Of a DNA stretch of 64,000 bases, positions 1-11,472 are shown piece after piece. Origin of the DNA: Amanita rubescens (Eukaryota; Basidiomycota; Agaricomycetes; Agaricales; Amanitaceae); the NCBI GenBank assembly GCA_015039365.1, contig WION01000223.1, positions 1 to 64,000 of the forward strand, read 5' to 3'. The position numbers were made by a program, and so were the translations under genes. Each line of letters begins with the position of its first letter. The stretch's first letter is position 1. The notes under the pieces were generated by a model. It saw nothing but the letters and a program-made list of their open reading frames with translations, did not search any database and had not been told where the DNA came from.

Positions 1-2363
1 CAGATTCGTATAGCGTCTTCAGGGATCGCACGTCCAGATCTGCAATAGATTTCGCCCCGGACGAGACATTTCCAATAGGCGATCCCGTACGGAACCCCCG
101 CTGGCTATTAGCAAACTTGGCAGCCCGAACCTCTGGAGAAGGAAGGATATTCCACAGAGGCAAGAGGATGGATGTAACTTTAGCAACGTTCACATCAAGA
201 GGAACGTTGATCTCTACCGGAGGTAGAGGAGCAGGTGGCTGCGCAGGAGATTCAGTAAGACGCCTGTTGAGTTCAAGCGCCGTCATATCCCGAGCTCTCC
301 TAGCCTCCTCTAGTTCCATCTGTAAGGCTTCCCGCTTGTCTAAACCGCTTCGGATGTCGTTTTCCAGTCGTCGTCGCAGTAACGTCCACTCTTCTTCGGT
401 TTGTGCATGCATTTCCAGCTTGCTATGGACCTTTTGCAGATGGGAACCAATAGCTTGCACTAGTCCCGGCAGCGACGAATCCCTGGAGAAGAACGCAATC
501 TCATGTGCCTGCATGAGCTCATCCACGGCAGCGAGCCCATCCTCCAGCTCCTGGCCTGCTGCCCGCAAAATCTCCAAATCTTCTTCCTTCTGCCTCTCCA
601 GCTCTTCCTGTAGCCTAGCCAGGTCCTCCATCTTTTCATCCTGCACTGCAGCTCGCTCTCTTTCCCACTGTTCTCGTTCGTCTGACCAAGAATCCATGAG
701 TTTCTTGATCTCCTGCTCTTTCTGTTCCAGTTCGCTCTGCCTTTTTTCTATCTCTTCCGACAAAGCTTCTTCTAGTTGTATTGTCTCTTCCTTTTTTTCC
801 TCCAGTTCCCTCCGACTTTTCTCCTTCTCCTCAGACAAAGCATTCACCAGTTGTTTTATCTCCTCTTCTTTCTGCCCCATTTCGCTCCGACTCCTGCCCT
901 TCTCCTGCGCCAGTGCTTTCTCAATAAGAGCGGCTTCTCCATTCCGAGATTTCACCTCACTGAGTAGCGCCTCCAACTCCTCCACACGCACGCATCGCTC
1001 CTCCAGTCGTATTCGTTCCTCTTCCCATTGATTCCTGTCGTCAAGATGCTGCTGCTCGAGACTCTCCAACTTGGGCAACTCCCGCTCCAAAGCAGAAATA
1101 GTTTCCTCGGCACTTTGCAACTCCAACGTCATCGTCGTCTCTACCTCTTGCTTTTCCAAACGCAAGACGGACAACTCTCGTTGTAGCTCGGCTTGCTTCT
1201 TGCCCGCAGCCGTCAAAGCCTCGGTTGCCGCCTTTAGCTTCTCCTCTAGAGTAGTTATCTCTGATGCAGCAGCATCTGGCGTCCTCGCTCGTTTCGGAAT
1301 GATCGCATCGACATGTCCTGCAAACAAGTGTGCTCCGTCGAAACGAGTAGAGGTCGAAGCGGCCGACATCACTGATCTCGACGGGGATAGGGATGGTGTA
1401 CCGTTTTGGATGGGAGAGTTGTAGCCAGAGTCGCGAACGCTCTGTTTTGGCGCCAACTTTTTCTCCATGTTCCGCACTGAGAGGCTGAGGACGCTCGCAC
1501 GGTGCTCCATCAAGCGTCTATGCACCTCGTTGGCTCTGTGCGAGACACGCAGGAGTTCGGCTTGAGCAGTATCAACCCGCTTGTTCGCCGCTTCTAGTTG
1601 GTCCTCGGATCGCTTAGATACACTGTTGGACGAGTTCATCTTGACCAGTGACTTTGCAGCATCCCGTATTTTGGTCTCTAGAGCAAGCTTTTTGGTTGTT
1701 GCACTAAGGCGGGATTGCAGAACATGATGCTCCTGTAATAACCTAACTGTTAAATATAACACGGAGATGGAATGATTATAAATCCCTACGAGCCTTTTTA
1801 AGTTCTTCCACCTCTTCCGAGGTAAGAATATCGTATTCCCGGCTATCGACCATAGCCTCGCTAGCGAGCAGACTGATAATCAACTCATCGCGAGTATTGA
1901 GTAACGTCGATGATCGTTTCCAATCTGGCCTCAAGTCTACCTCGGTATCAACCTTGGGCACAGACTTTCTCGACAATAAACGGCTTAGGCCTATATGAGG
2001 TGACGATGATGGCGTTAGGGCGGGTGAACTAGTCCGAGTGCCATTCTGCTTTCCAGAGGTTGAAGAAATAGACGACGTCAAACTCCTCGTACGAGAATTA
2101 ACCTGGCTTTCGTTCGAGCTCTGTGGAGGTGCTTTCGGCTGTGGTTTTTGCTTCTTTACCAGTACCAGAGCGGGGGTTACTGAGGCGGGAGGACTGCCTT
2201 CAGGCAACGCATTGGTAGGTGGCCATGACGGGCCAGAATTTGGAGAGAATAAGCCTGGGCTTATCAGAGGCGGGTATCCGGAGTTGTCAGATAAATTGAG
2301 AGGGGTAGGTTGAGAGGAAGACGAGCCAGTCGCAGCGCTCAGGAACTTGCGGACACCATTCAT
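1..2363 (-). CDS. Uds1-domain long coiled-coil protein (partial, runs off the left edge)
   Basis: The ATG at 2363 opens a Ser/Pro-rich N-terminus of about 150 residues. An Uds1-like ('up-regulated during septation') segment follows, recognisable by DELIISLLASEAMVDSREYD and then SEEVEELKK. From about 1500 down to 1 the frame is open and almost pure Glu/Lys/Leu/Gln heptad coiled coil. There is at least one intron. The canonical choice is a GT donor at 1789 and AG at 1747 (43 nt, frame kept). A non-canonical GC donor at 1793 with AG at 1733 also keeps the frame. The 3' part lies outside the window. Uds1 proteins are linked to septation in fission yeast; a scaffold role is inferred from the coiled coil. 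It shares an 86-bp divergent promoter with MDM34. No frame breaks were seen in the part present. Confidence 0.85.
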
Positions 2364-2449
2364 GTGCAAGCTTTGAATGACCCTAACCCTAATGTATGGC
2401 CACAAATGGGCATGCGCTAGGGTTAGGATTAGGTAATGAAGATCTTCTC
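2364..2449. promoter_or_regulatory. Divergent promoter with inverted telomere-like boxes
   Basis: These 86 bp separate the start codons of the Uds1 gene (minus) and MDM34 (plus). They contain CCCTAACCCTAA at 2381-2392 and, in the opposite orientation, TAGGGTTAGG followed by ATTAGG at 2418-2433. TTAGGG-type boxes are known targets of fungal Myb telobox factors (Tbf1, Teb1, Tay1) at telomeres and in promoters. Co-regulation of the two genes is inferred. Confidence 0.55.
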
Positions 2450-4593
2450 ATGTCGTTCTCATTCAGTTGGCCTCACTTTTCAGACCAGTTCCATCATGAT
2501 GCCATTCAGATGCTCAATAACGCCCTTAACAAGGGAAGCAAACCCCCAGTTATCGCGGACAAGATTGAGGTAGTCGAGCTGCACATGGGCACTCAGGTAT
2601 GCACATGATTTCTGTCCAATACCAACCCGGTCTTGAATTCACCAGCCGCCCGAGTTGGAAATCAGAGATATCGGTGACCTTGCAGTGGACCACTTCCGTG
2701 GAATATTCCGTTTGACTTACGCTGGAGATGCTCACCTAGTGCTCAAGACTAAAGTTCAGGTACATTTTTCCTGCTCTCGTGCTATCTGGCCTCATGCGTA
2801 CTTTAGGCTAATCCACTCAATCATAAACAACCAGATATTCATCTTATGACCGGATCGCGTGGAATTCTCGCCGCAAAGCAGCCTCTGGTTGTTCCAATGC
2901 TGCTCCGCCTTTCACATTTCCGGTTGAGCTCATATGTTGTCCTTGTTGTTTCGAAGCAGAAAGGGATTACACTTGTATTCAAGACGGATCCACTCCAGAA
3001 CGTCGACATCAACAGCACCTTTGACTCCATCGGCGTCATACAAAAATTTATACAACGCGAAATTGAAGGCCAACTACGGCAAATGTTTCGCGAAGATCTT
3101 CCCGGGATCATCCATCGTCTAAGTCAGCAGTGGGTCAAGTCCAAAGTCGAAGCACCCTACTTGACGAAACGTCCTCCTTTATCAATGAGGCAACCGCAGG
3201 ACGCTGCATCTATGCCCGACTTATCGCATCGCTCCGGAATGTCGAACCTGAGTGTGCGGCAGGCTCAGAGGCCTGAATCGGTTGGGGTACCGCGGCCACG
3301 GTCCATATCAGGAATGTCCTCCAGAAGTGCAAACAACCGAACGCCCAAGCCCGAGTTTTCCGCGGTATCCACCAGCAAGGCCAGCCCAACCACCGCCCAG
3401 CTAGACCCTTTTTCCGATATTGAAAACTATGATCCCACTTATGGCCTACGACCTGAAGGGCTCCCCATCAAGAGTGGCTTTCGGCACTTTAGCAGTTTGT
3501 TCACGCCAAATAATGGTCTTGCCGGACTTCAGGAGGAACCATCAGATGCGGATGCAGACGATGACGACGAGGTGACTTCGTTTGATATGGTCGATTGGGA
3601 TGACACGGCGCCCGAGATGAGTCCGCCACCGAGCGTGGAGGAAGATCGAGAGACGGAATACGAGACTACTCCCGCTGTCGGCGGCGGAACATTACGCGGC
3701 CGCGGATCATACATGCGCAGTCCAGGTCATCCCCACCTTCGTTATCACCACAAGCATCCAGCTTGGGGCCTTTGAGTGCGGGCCCATCTATGACCTCGCG
3801 GCACTCGAGTCCCCTCTACAACCCGTATTTCTCCGAAGCACCATATTCAGCACCGCCTTTCCGCTCTAGCCATAATGATCCAGCTCACGACGAGCTTACA
3901 AGTCAAGTACCACCAGGCCCATTCTCGACGACATCTGAAGAAGTTTCTGTTTCTTCCCAATCCCGTTCTCGCCGACTGTCTGTTTCATCCATGACTTCTC
4001 AAGCTCCTTATACTTTCTCACCAGGGACATCCCCACCTAGCGAGTTTCCTTCTGCCACTTTATCAACTTCTCCTCCCAACAACCCCAAAATTGTCTTGCG
4101 CCCTTCACTTATGACTAATAGCATTCGTCATCTATCCACTCTCAGCCATTCAAATCATACTCTCTCCCCTTACACCCGGTCTCTTGCCCACTTTACGGTT
4201 CGCAGCGTTCCTCCACGTCCGTTGACGACTTCGCTCTCTTCGGAACGACAGCCGGTAAAGGCGAAACGGAAGCGGACATATCGATTAGGCGGTACCAACA
4301 ACATGCAACAGGCACAAAAAGATGGAAGGCTACCCGGGCCAACAACCACAACCGACCATGACGTGCCCACAACGCGTCCGTCATCACCGCCACCTCCCTC
4401 TGAATTTGACGCTTCGGACATGGACCTTTATTTCCGTTCTCACGACGACTCGCACCTTCGAACCGCCAGACACCATCTGCTGTCCATCGTTTACGCCAGC
4501 GACACCCATCTTCTGTTTTTACCCCGCCACGTACTCCTAGAAGCTAGCCGTTTATTCATAGAGGACTGTTGTACACGTATTCATTCTATCTAA
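2450..4593 (+). CDS. MDM34: Mdm34, ERMES complex outer-membrane subunit (one frame break)
   Basis: Mdm34 is the mitochondrial outer-membrane SMP-domain subunit of ERMES, the ER-mitochondria tether that transfers lipid. The start [11 protein letters not shown] and the blocks [28 protein letters not shown] and [12 protein letters not shown] are family signatures. Exons: 2450-2596, 2646-2759, and 2807 onward, with phase-0 introns of about 48 nt. The C-terminal part ([36 protein letters not shown]) is in the next frame. Coding quality switches frame at about 3690, where one base appears missing: the shifted frame then reads [11 protein letters not shown]. No credible GT-AG intron bridges the switch (the only option is 29 nt). 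The last ~40 residues look unlike the family and may be mis-framed. Confidence 0.9.
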
Positions 4594-4824
4594 ATTACCC
4601 CCTCCTCATCATCTCGTATACTATATACCAATATTGCATTGGTTAGAAAGGAGTTCATCTATTTGTACAAATCCAATCAAAGCGTTAATCGAGTCCAACC
4701 CAGTTTACATGTTGAGCTTCATATCAGGCATAGCTGAAGGCATCAATGCGGGTGAAGAAGTACTAGCAGTGACTTCAAACTCATCGACTAAAAAACGTTC
4801 GTTACTCAGCGCATGACGAAAGAG

Positions 4825-7800
4825 CTACACAAAACGACCATGCATACTTGGCAATCTACTCGTATTCAACCTCGTAGCCGGAGCCTGACGCAACTGCCTA
4901 AAATCATTAGCAACATACGTCTTGGTCAAACCTGTCGCAGCCGGAGACCTCAAAATTGCCGTTGGAGGTGAAATCACTACGCCAAGCAGATCGGGGGTTT
5001 TGACACCCTTTGGCGTGGATGGCGTAGCTGCACCGCCCTCCTCCTTCGTCTCGCTTTCCTGCTCTGCACCCCCGCGGTGATGGTGGTGGTGGTGGTGGTG
5101 CCGTTTCAACAAATCTTCCACCTCTGCAAGAGACATTGAAAGTGTTTCGGGCAGCACGATCAGAGGAGGCACCTTGTCCGCTTCCTCTGACAAGTCTTTG
5201 ACGACAATCTTCTCTCGAACGGTAGCCAATAACTTGGACTGTGGCTCGTGTGATGGGTTGCTTGATTTAACAACAGAGCGCTTTCTATCGCGTAGCATAG
5301 CTGTGAGAAGGCTTTAGGCCAGGCCGTATAATAGAGTAGCTCGATCTTCATCGTCAACGCCTTTTTGATCCTCCTTGGTAAGCCATTCGAGTATCGCCAA
5401 CACTTCCCCTGCTAACGTTGCATCTATGCTTGAATGTAGATCCGCCAGGGACGACAAGAAGCGGGCCAACTCAAACCTCAAAGGATCCGAAGTATAGGAC
5501 GGGGATCTGCTCTTCAACATGGTGAGGATCTTCTGCATCGCATCAGAAGATAGAGTCCCTCCAGTGCACACCCTTAGGTATTCAAGCAACACGGATCGTT
5601 TCAGTCCTTCCCCGAACACGCCTACATTCTCCGCCAAAACTTTGACAATGTTCATCAACGGTTGACAAGTCACGTTGGCATCTAACAACGCCCCGAAACA
5701 TTGCGTCAACGTCCTTGATAGATCATCTGTGGACGCGATTGCATCGATGCACCAAGCAGCTACGTCCGACCGAGGCGTTATCAACTCGTGTAGCACACAA
5801 AGTGCCAGATAAACCTCGTGTTGCAAGACGATCCGTTGATCAGTCGACGACGACGACAAGTGCCCCGTTAGACGCTCCAACATCGTCAACGCATGCTTCA
5901 ATTCTTCCGCCAGCAACCATTCTCCTATCCCAATCGTCCCTCGGTCCAACTTGATCAAACGTTTTAAGAGATGAACACGGTTCTCGACATCGAGAAGACG
6001 AGTGAATTCCTTGAGCTCCATCAACACGTTGGTAGTACGAGAGTCACCCAATGAGATGGTTCTTCTGTCTCTGTTTCCGGGAGAGGCAGAAGAAATTCTA
6101 TCATAGCATGAATTTGCAAGACATGATGAACTGGGTCCCTTCCACTGCTCCTCTCGCATGCTTCAGCAGCGTCCCTAGAATAACTTCCGCGCCGAGCTTA
6201 TCTGGCTCAGCCTAACCTCCGGCTCCGACAACGCACGCAAGAATTCTATGCAAGCTGTCTAGCCTCTTGTGCAGCCACACACGCCGTATTACTTTGCGAA
6301 TATTGCGAGTCCGCCGTACCCGCACAAGCAAACACGTCGGCAATCCAAATTGTCGCCGTCCCCAGAGACCTAACATTAAGAGGAAACGCTACCGTCAACT
6401 TTCCCAACACCCGCAACAAGTCCTCGGAAGTTCGGAATAACTGTTCCGTTAAAGCCTGGTTCACAGGCCCCGGGATAGAGGTAACTGAGAAACGAGCGTT
6501 GAGATCTTGCGAAATCCCCATCACTATTTCGATTAGCCTGATATTCAAGTCTTGTTTTTGTTCAGACCAGAACAAGTCGACTGCGTGCCATTCCCCTTCA
6601 TCTTCCGCGTCTAGACTGTTCAGTAGGATGACAAGTGATACCCGCAGAGTCCTCAGTCGTCGTAGAGAAAGGGGATTATCGCTCTTGAACGCAATCTCTT
6701 CCAACGCGGCGGACAGTCCATCTTCTGCTACAGAGCCACCTTGCGCAGCGTGAGACGCTCTCCATCCGCAATAAATGACAATGGAGGCTTCAGGATAATA
6801 TAGTTGATACCAGGTCATCGTGCAAAATTGAATGAGGTTCTTGCGCGAGGTTGACTAGGACACGCTCCGCCAGGGTACCGGAGTTCCGCGGAATCGCATT
6901 GTCTGATGTGATCCATCCCAAACGGCGCGTGAGTTGTCGCAACAATAAAAGATGGTTAACGATCTAGCCATCATCGTCAGCGCCAGTGATTCAAAAAAAA
7001 AAAAAAAAAAAACTTACCTCTCGATAACCACTCACGTTTTGCCACAAGTGCAAAATAGCAAGAGATGTTCCCGACACGCATCATGCCCTATGCTATCTGA
7101 CCACGCCCAAACCGCCAAAACGCTGGAAACGCCCACAAAGGCTCTCACGAATGCTATAAATTCATCATGCCTGACGGAACCTGTTTTCTCACTGAGAAGT
7201 AAGGGTGGCGTAATTTGGGAGGGTGGTACGGCAATTTCGGCAAGTTTTGCCGGAAGTACGTCGTGTATGGTCATCGACTCGAGCCAGATGCCAAGAGATT
7301 GTTCACCAGTCCCAATATCTTTTAACAATCGGGCGGAATCGTAAAAGTTGCCGTGAGAATTGGAGATGGCGTCTTCAAACAGTTCCCAACCATGTATTCG
7401 AGATGTCAAGCGGTTAATGGCATATTGAGTGTCCCTGTCAGTTCTGGGACCGTCCCTGGCTTCCCCCAATAGTTCGAGGAAGGCTGGGTCATTGAAGCGC
7501 CGTGCAATGTCTACATTGGCCGCAGCATCAAGTAGCCGATCGGTGTTTGCCTCGTCCAACACGTTTGCATCAAATACCATGTCAAGATCTAGGCTTTGCT
7601 GCTGTACCAGTCAGTTTATCCTCCATAATAGTTTCTAATCTTACAGACCAAGAGGATCCTGGCCATTTCTGGAAATTGAGACGCAGATATGCTGAGCAAT
7701 TTTGCAATATAGTAAGCTTGGTCACTGTCCTGGTAGATGATTTAGACTGTGTGGCACATAAACATTGATTCGATGACCTTGGGTCCAATCAAATCGGCGA

Positions 7801-8680
7801 CCCTTGCAGCAAACGCCTCTAGAGCCTCAATCGTAGTATCTTCCGGTAGGGGCCTAGATAGGTTCTGCACAACACTCTCAAGATCAAAGGCTGTATCATC
7901 TCGGTCGATGTATGCGTGTAGATAAGGGAAATCTGGGTGGTCCCAATCATCATTCGATGGTTTTAGACAAAACATGAGGCGAATGACTAGCGATAGAGAT
8001 GGTGATTCCGGCATAAGCAGCAATAGTGTTCTTGCAAGTGCCAAAGGGTCCGAAGAATTGGCAGGATCCACTGCTTTCGTCAGTGGCACAGGTTCGGGCA
8101 ATTGTAATGGCTTGGCGTCATACACGGGGGCGGGAGTGATGTCCGAAATGACATTGCCATATACCGCCAAGGACAGTTTCTGAAAGTCACCCTTGATAAT
8201 CATGAGCCGAGTAGCATACTAGACTCGGTTATGAGGACGTGTTCCTGAGATATAAAATGAACGTACCTCGGTGCCCATGTCAACCGAGAACTCGACGAGG
8301 CCGCCTGAGTAAGCGATGACAGAGGGGATTAGCTCATTAACGGGACGTTGTTTATCCTTGTTCGACTGGGGATGGATTGGCTGTGCATTGAAAAAGACCT
8401 GGAGGTAGAATGCGGTTGGTTCGGTGGACCTGTTGAAATAATATATGAGATTAATAAACGAAATTAAATTGAGCGCTTACGCGATAATATCGGGAACATG
8501 TGCAAAAGGGTGTGCACCGGAAGGGAATATGCGAATTTCGGAGACGTGAACTGGAGCAGCAAACCTGACTGCAGCAAGTTTAGACGGAGGTGAGGCTGAA
8601 GCGTTGACCAATGCAATAAAGGCATGACGAAAGGTGTTTACGTGATAAATATTTAATTCTGCCTGCCCTATTTCTACCAT
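4825..8680 (-). CDS. Virilizer-like m6A methyltransferase complex scaffold (frame broken in several places)
   Basis: The N-terminus matches the VIR_N domain of virilizer (VIRMA/KIAA1429), the scaffold of the nuclear mRNA m6A writer complex: VRFAAPVHVSEIRIFPSGAH, then TAFYLQVFFN and RLMIIKGDFQKLSLAVYGN. Exon 1 is 8481-8680, exon 2 8267-8429, exon 3 7778-8218, then a long helical region. A His8 run lies near the C-terminus (GTG repeats around 5080-5101). Polyhistidine runs are known to favour nuclear-speckle localisation. Downstream of 7.6 kb the coding frame jumps at about 7068, 6790, 6245, 6200, 6110 and 6040, and an in-frame TAA falls near 5310. The flanking peptides join sensibly only if single bases are restored. 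A 20-base poly-T sits in the intron at 6993-7012. Assembly error is more likely than decay, but loss of function is not excluded. Confidence 0.8.
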
Positions 8681-8698
8681 CCGAAATACCTCCCTGCG

Positions 8699-9347
8699 TC
8701 ATAATAGTGCTGCGGCCATTTCTTTGACATCACTGATGACCGCCATGAATCTCTGATACCCATCCTCTGTTGTAATGTCCGTATCCCACCTCTCTACTGG
8801 GACTGTGTCAGTATTGGAAGATGGCGCAATGTAGCTGGGAGTTAAACGGCTGGTTGCCTTGTCCAGGTGATAAAATGCAAGCCTTTGTCCCATGGCACTG
8901 ACGCCATGAAGCCTAGTGTCGAGATGTCCTCGTAAAGGGCAAGAAATCTGGCCCTCATCTCCGCGTCTGTGTCGACTCTGGTAGAAATGAGGTCGATGTG
9001 GAGAGGGGATTTAATTTCAAGGAAGAAGACGGGCAGATCGTTCACTTCGACGACGTAGGTAAAGACGGAGTCCACCACACCAAGATCGGGAAAAGGGTAC
9101 CGTGGCTCGACGTCAAAGTGATGTTCGGGGAAGCACACTGTATGGAGGATCTGGTAGAACACCCCGTAGTACTTGTTGTCGATGGGGGTGTCGTTGGGGA
9201 TGCGAGCGAATTGGTCCAGCATGTATTGAGGCAACATGGTCGGTCTGAATGTCTCAGACTCCACGAAACACGGAGTCTTGAGTGATTGTATGCCGAGCGA
9301 TATGACGCTGCTCTCTCTTCGTTGCTCTCATCTGGCCACAAATCCAT
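8699..9347 (-). CDS. Basidiomycete-type PD-(D/E)XK nuclease-like protein (frame broken)
   Basis: The protein is about 210 residues, with the order PDLGVVDSVF ... PVFFLEIKSP ... RARFLALYEDI ... HGVSAMGQRLAFYHLDK ... VERWDTDITTEDGYQRFMAV. The D-(x)n-ExK pattern with hydrophobic flanks fits the PD-(D/E)XK fold core. I know similar sequences as an expanded, uncharacterised basidiomycete family. The catalytic role is inferred. The likely start is ATG 9347 (MDLWPDESNEER). Frames change near 9285 and 8910, consistent with one missing base at each place. The stop is only 18 bp before the virilizer start on the same strand. Confidence 0.6.
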
Positions 9348-9511
9348 GGTTTGCCTCCGAGGATGAAGATGTAGCAGCAACCCGTATGGAATTCCTTGTG
9401 GTCCTGGAAGATCAGGTTAATTCAATGGGTTCTCTCTCCGATCATAGTGTCATTGTCATGCTATTTTCCCAAAAAACCTGATTCATTTCCTAGGCCGTTT
9501 TTATGTTATTC

Positions 9512-9915
9512 GGTCAATGGGTTCGCGTCGTCAGACAAGGGATCAACGCCAAAAAGAATGAACCAAAAGGGCCCGGGCAAACCAGCTTTACAACCAGGCG
9601 GAAGAACAGTTACTCCGAGTCGACTCATTGCTGTCGAGCATTGATCAACACCTTATAGCAAGAGCGGCCTTCCAGTGCAAGGCGTATGCCAGATCGCTCA
9701 TGAATTGTGAGAGTCAAATATTGACAACCCAACAGCAGTCGCCGCAGAACGAGGATCTTCCGAACTACTACTACGCACACCTGGAGAATCGAGATGGAAA
9801 GCTTATATACTGGACCGTCTCTAGAGCATCAGACGCAGACGAGAGCACTGGACGTTGGACTTCTGCGCAAAGTTGCTGGGAATTACGATTACCCAAGGCT
9901 TGTTGCGCTTGTTGA
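9512..9915 (+). pseudogene. Relic of ATR/Mec1 (UVSB) checkpoint kinase, FAT-region fragment
   Basis: An isolated island reads as the FAT region of the ATR/Mec1 PI3K-like kinase. GQWVRVVRQGINAKK lies at about 9512, EEQLLRVDSLLSSIDQ and FQCKAYARSLMNCESQ at 9599-9720, then MES..GPSLEHQ, and DESTGRWTSAQSCWELRL up to about 9900. The pieces fall in different frames. Sequence on both sides shows no ATR homology, and the >2,000-residue body of the kinase is absent. It is therefore a decayed partial copy, not the functional gene. Neighbouring genes are unrelated. Confidence 0.7.
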
Positions 9916-10249
9916 GCCTTCGAGCTTTAACCCATCTAAATGTTTGGACTAGAACCACCTCTGATGACGGAAACCACATTTTGGAAAGGCCCTGACATCG
10001 TAAAATGGAGTTACTATCGTAGATGTTTGAAATTTATAAAGTTTGCCGAGTTACCGGTTCCAACAGATCCGGGTCTCCCCAGGGTTGAGAATATGTTATA
10101 CAATTATTAACAGTATGGACAAGTGAGAAATCACGGCTAATAGTATAGTATTAGTAATAGGCGGGACGCGCATCATTCGGAAGTTTCCGCCCGCAGCTGT
10201 CACGTTCCTCCCCAAAAGAGAGAGGCCACAAATCCCGTTCGCCTCGAAA
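9916..10249. other. Intergenic, nothing recognised
   Basis: There is no supported coding sequence. The stretch probably contains the ORM1 promoter. Base composition is slightly AT-rich around 10080-10160. Confidence 0.5.
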
Positions 10250-11159
10250 ATGAGCCGTCCAACCACCATCAAGCTCCCTCCTCCTATCGACATTGCAGCC
10301 GCCGCTGCAGCTGCAGCTGCTTCCCCATCTCTTAAACTATCTTCGCGCTCACGTCCTCGTAGTGCTAGCATTGTCAAGGTAGAAGAAGTAGGCGACCATT
10401 CCGTAGAAGAGGTTCTGGATCGCAGTGCTTACGCAAATATCAATGCCGACTGGGTCAATGCAAAAGGTACTCCTATCCCTCACTTTTCCCAGATGCGCAT
10501 TGCTCATTCGACTCCTAGGCGCTTGGCTAATGCATCGTTCTCATCACCGGCGGGAAGATCATTATCGATACTCTGCCGGGAATGACGCAGCAAATCAGTT
10601 GGACGCTCGTCAACTTGATATATCTTGCAGTCTGTGTTTCATACTCGCCATTTATAACTATTCACACACATTTTACAGCTGTCATATCTCATGTTCCACT
10701 GGGTCACCGGTATACCCTTCGAACGTGGTGTACATGCCGGCGCATATGATGATGACGCTCTGGGAACAAATAGATGACGGTGCCCAGCATACGCCCGCAA
10801 AGAAGTGGTTATTCTCCGTTCCTATTGTTCTGTATACTTTTAGCAACCCTATTCTTGACCCCTCTGACGCACTCCAGTTTCCTCGCCTCGACTCACTACA
10901 CCAATTATAACCCCTGGCTCTTTGCTATAATCTCTCAGCTCTCGTATTTGTGCTGATACCGAAACTTCCTCAGGTACGTCGTGGTTCCTTACGCCAACGT
11001 TGTTCTCATTTATCTCTTTCTTAGCTCCACCGCCAGCGACTGCGTTTCCTGCCAAAGGAACCATCTGGAATAGCAACCCCCGTTACTCCAAGCTTCCCGT
11101 CATCCAGAGCATCGACCCCTGGCGAATTAGCGGATTTGTCCGAGTCACGTTTCCGCTGA
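10250..11159 (+). CDS. ORM1: ORM1/ORMDL sphingolipid homeostasis protein
   Basis: Orm proteins are ER membrane proteins that inhibit serine palmitoyltransferase. The family core is visible: NINADWVNAKG, AWLMH..VLITGGKIIIDTLP, GMTQQISWTLVNLIYLA, LSYLMFHWVTGIPFE, TLWEQIDDGAQHTPAKKWL, HYTNYNPWLFAI, RQRLRFLPKEPSG. The start MSRPTTIKLPPP is followed by an Ala-rich stretch. Exon 1 is 10250-10466. Introns follow after LIYLA, inside VLFLASTHYT, and after KLPQ (donor GTACGT). The N-terminal Ser cluster (SRSRPRSAS) resembles the phosphoregulated region of yeast Orm. Frame slips at about 10533 and 10758 (two bases each) and 10930 (one base) interrupt invariant membrane segments, which fits assembly error. 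Stop TGA at 11157. Confidence 0.93.
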
Positions 11160-11472
11160 CCGTGTGGTCACCTGGGTCCCTTCCCCCTTTATGTTGATGA
11201 CGGACTCCCTGCCCTGCCTATTACCCAACTCACACCGGAACATGGAACCCCTCGAAAATAATATTGACCCCGAGCACCTTTCTCCCTCGAATGCTGTCTA
11301 TGATGATTCCCTTCTTTGTATTTTACGTTTTCTGGGTACATGGACTGCCAACTTGGCCCCTAAACTTGCTCATCTAGCAGTCCCTGACAAATTACTCTAT
11401 ACCCTATTATTGGGGGGAAGCCGTGGACGTGTGTTTATAGCCTTGCAGACGTAGCCTATGGAATAAAACACG
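11160..11472. other. Tail-to-tail intergenic, UTR sequence
   Basis: This lies between the ORM1 stop and the MTD1 stop on the opposite strand. It probably holds both 3' UTRs. An open frame on the plus strand (11164-11454) has no family signature and no coding-like features. Confidence 0.5.

Noticed and set aside
3726..3754. 29-nt intron in MDM34 that would restore the frame
   Set aside because: It is shorter than any other intron here, and the upstream sequence already reads as better MDM34 protein in the second frame from about 3690. A missing base explains it better.
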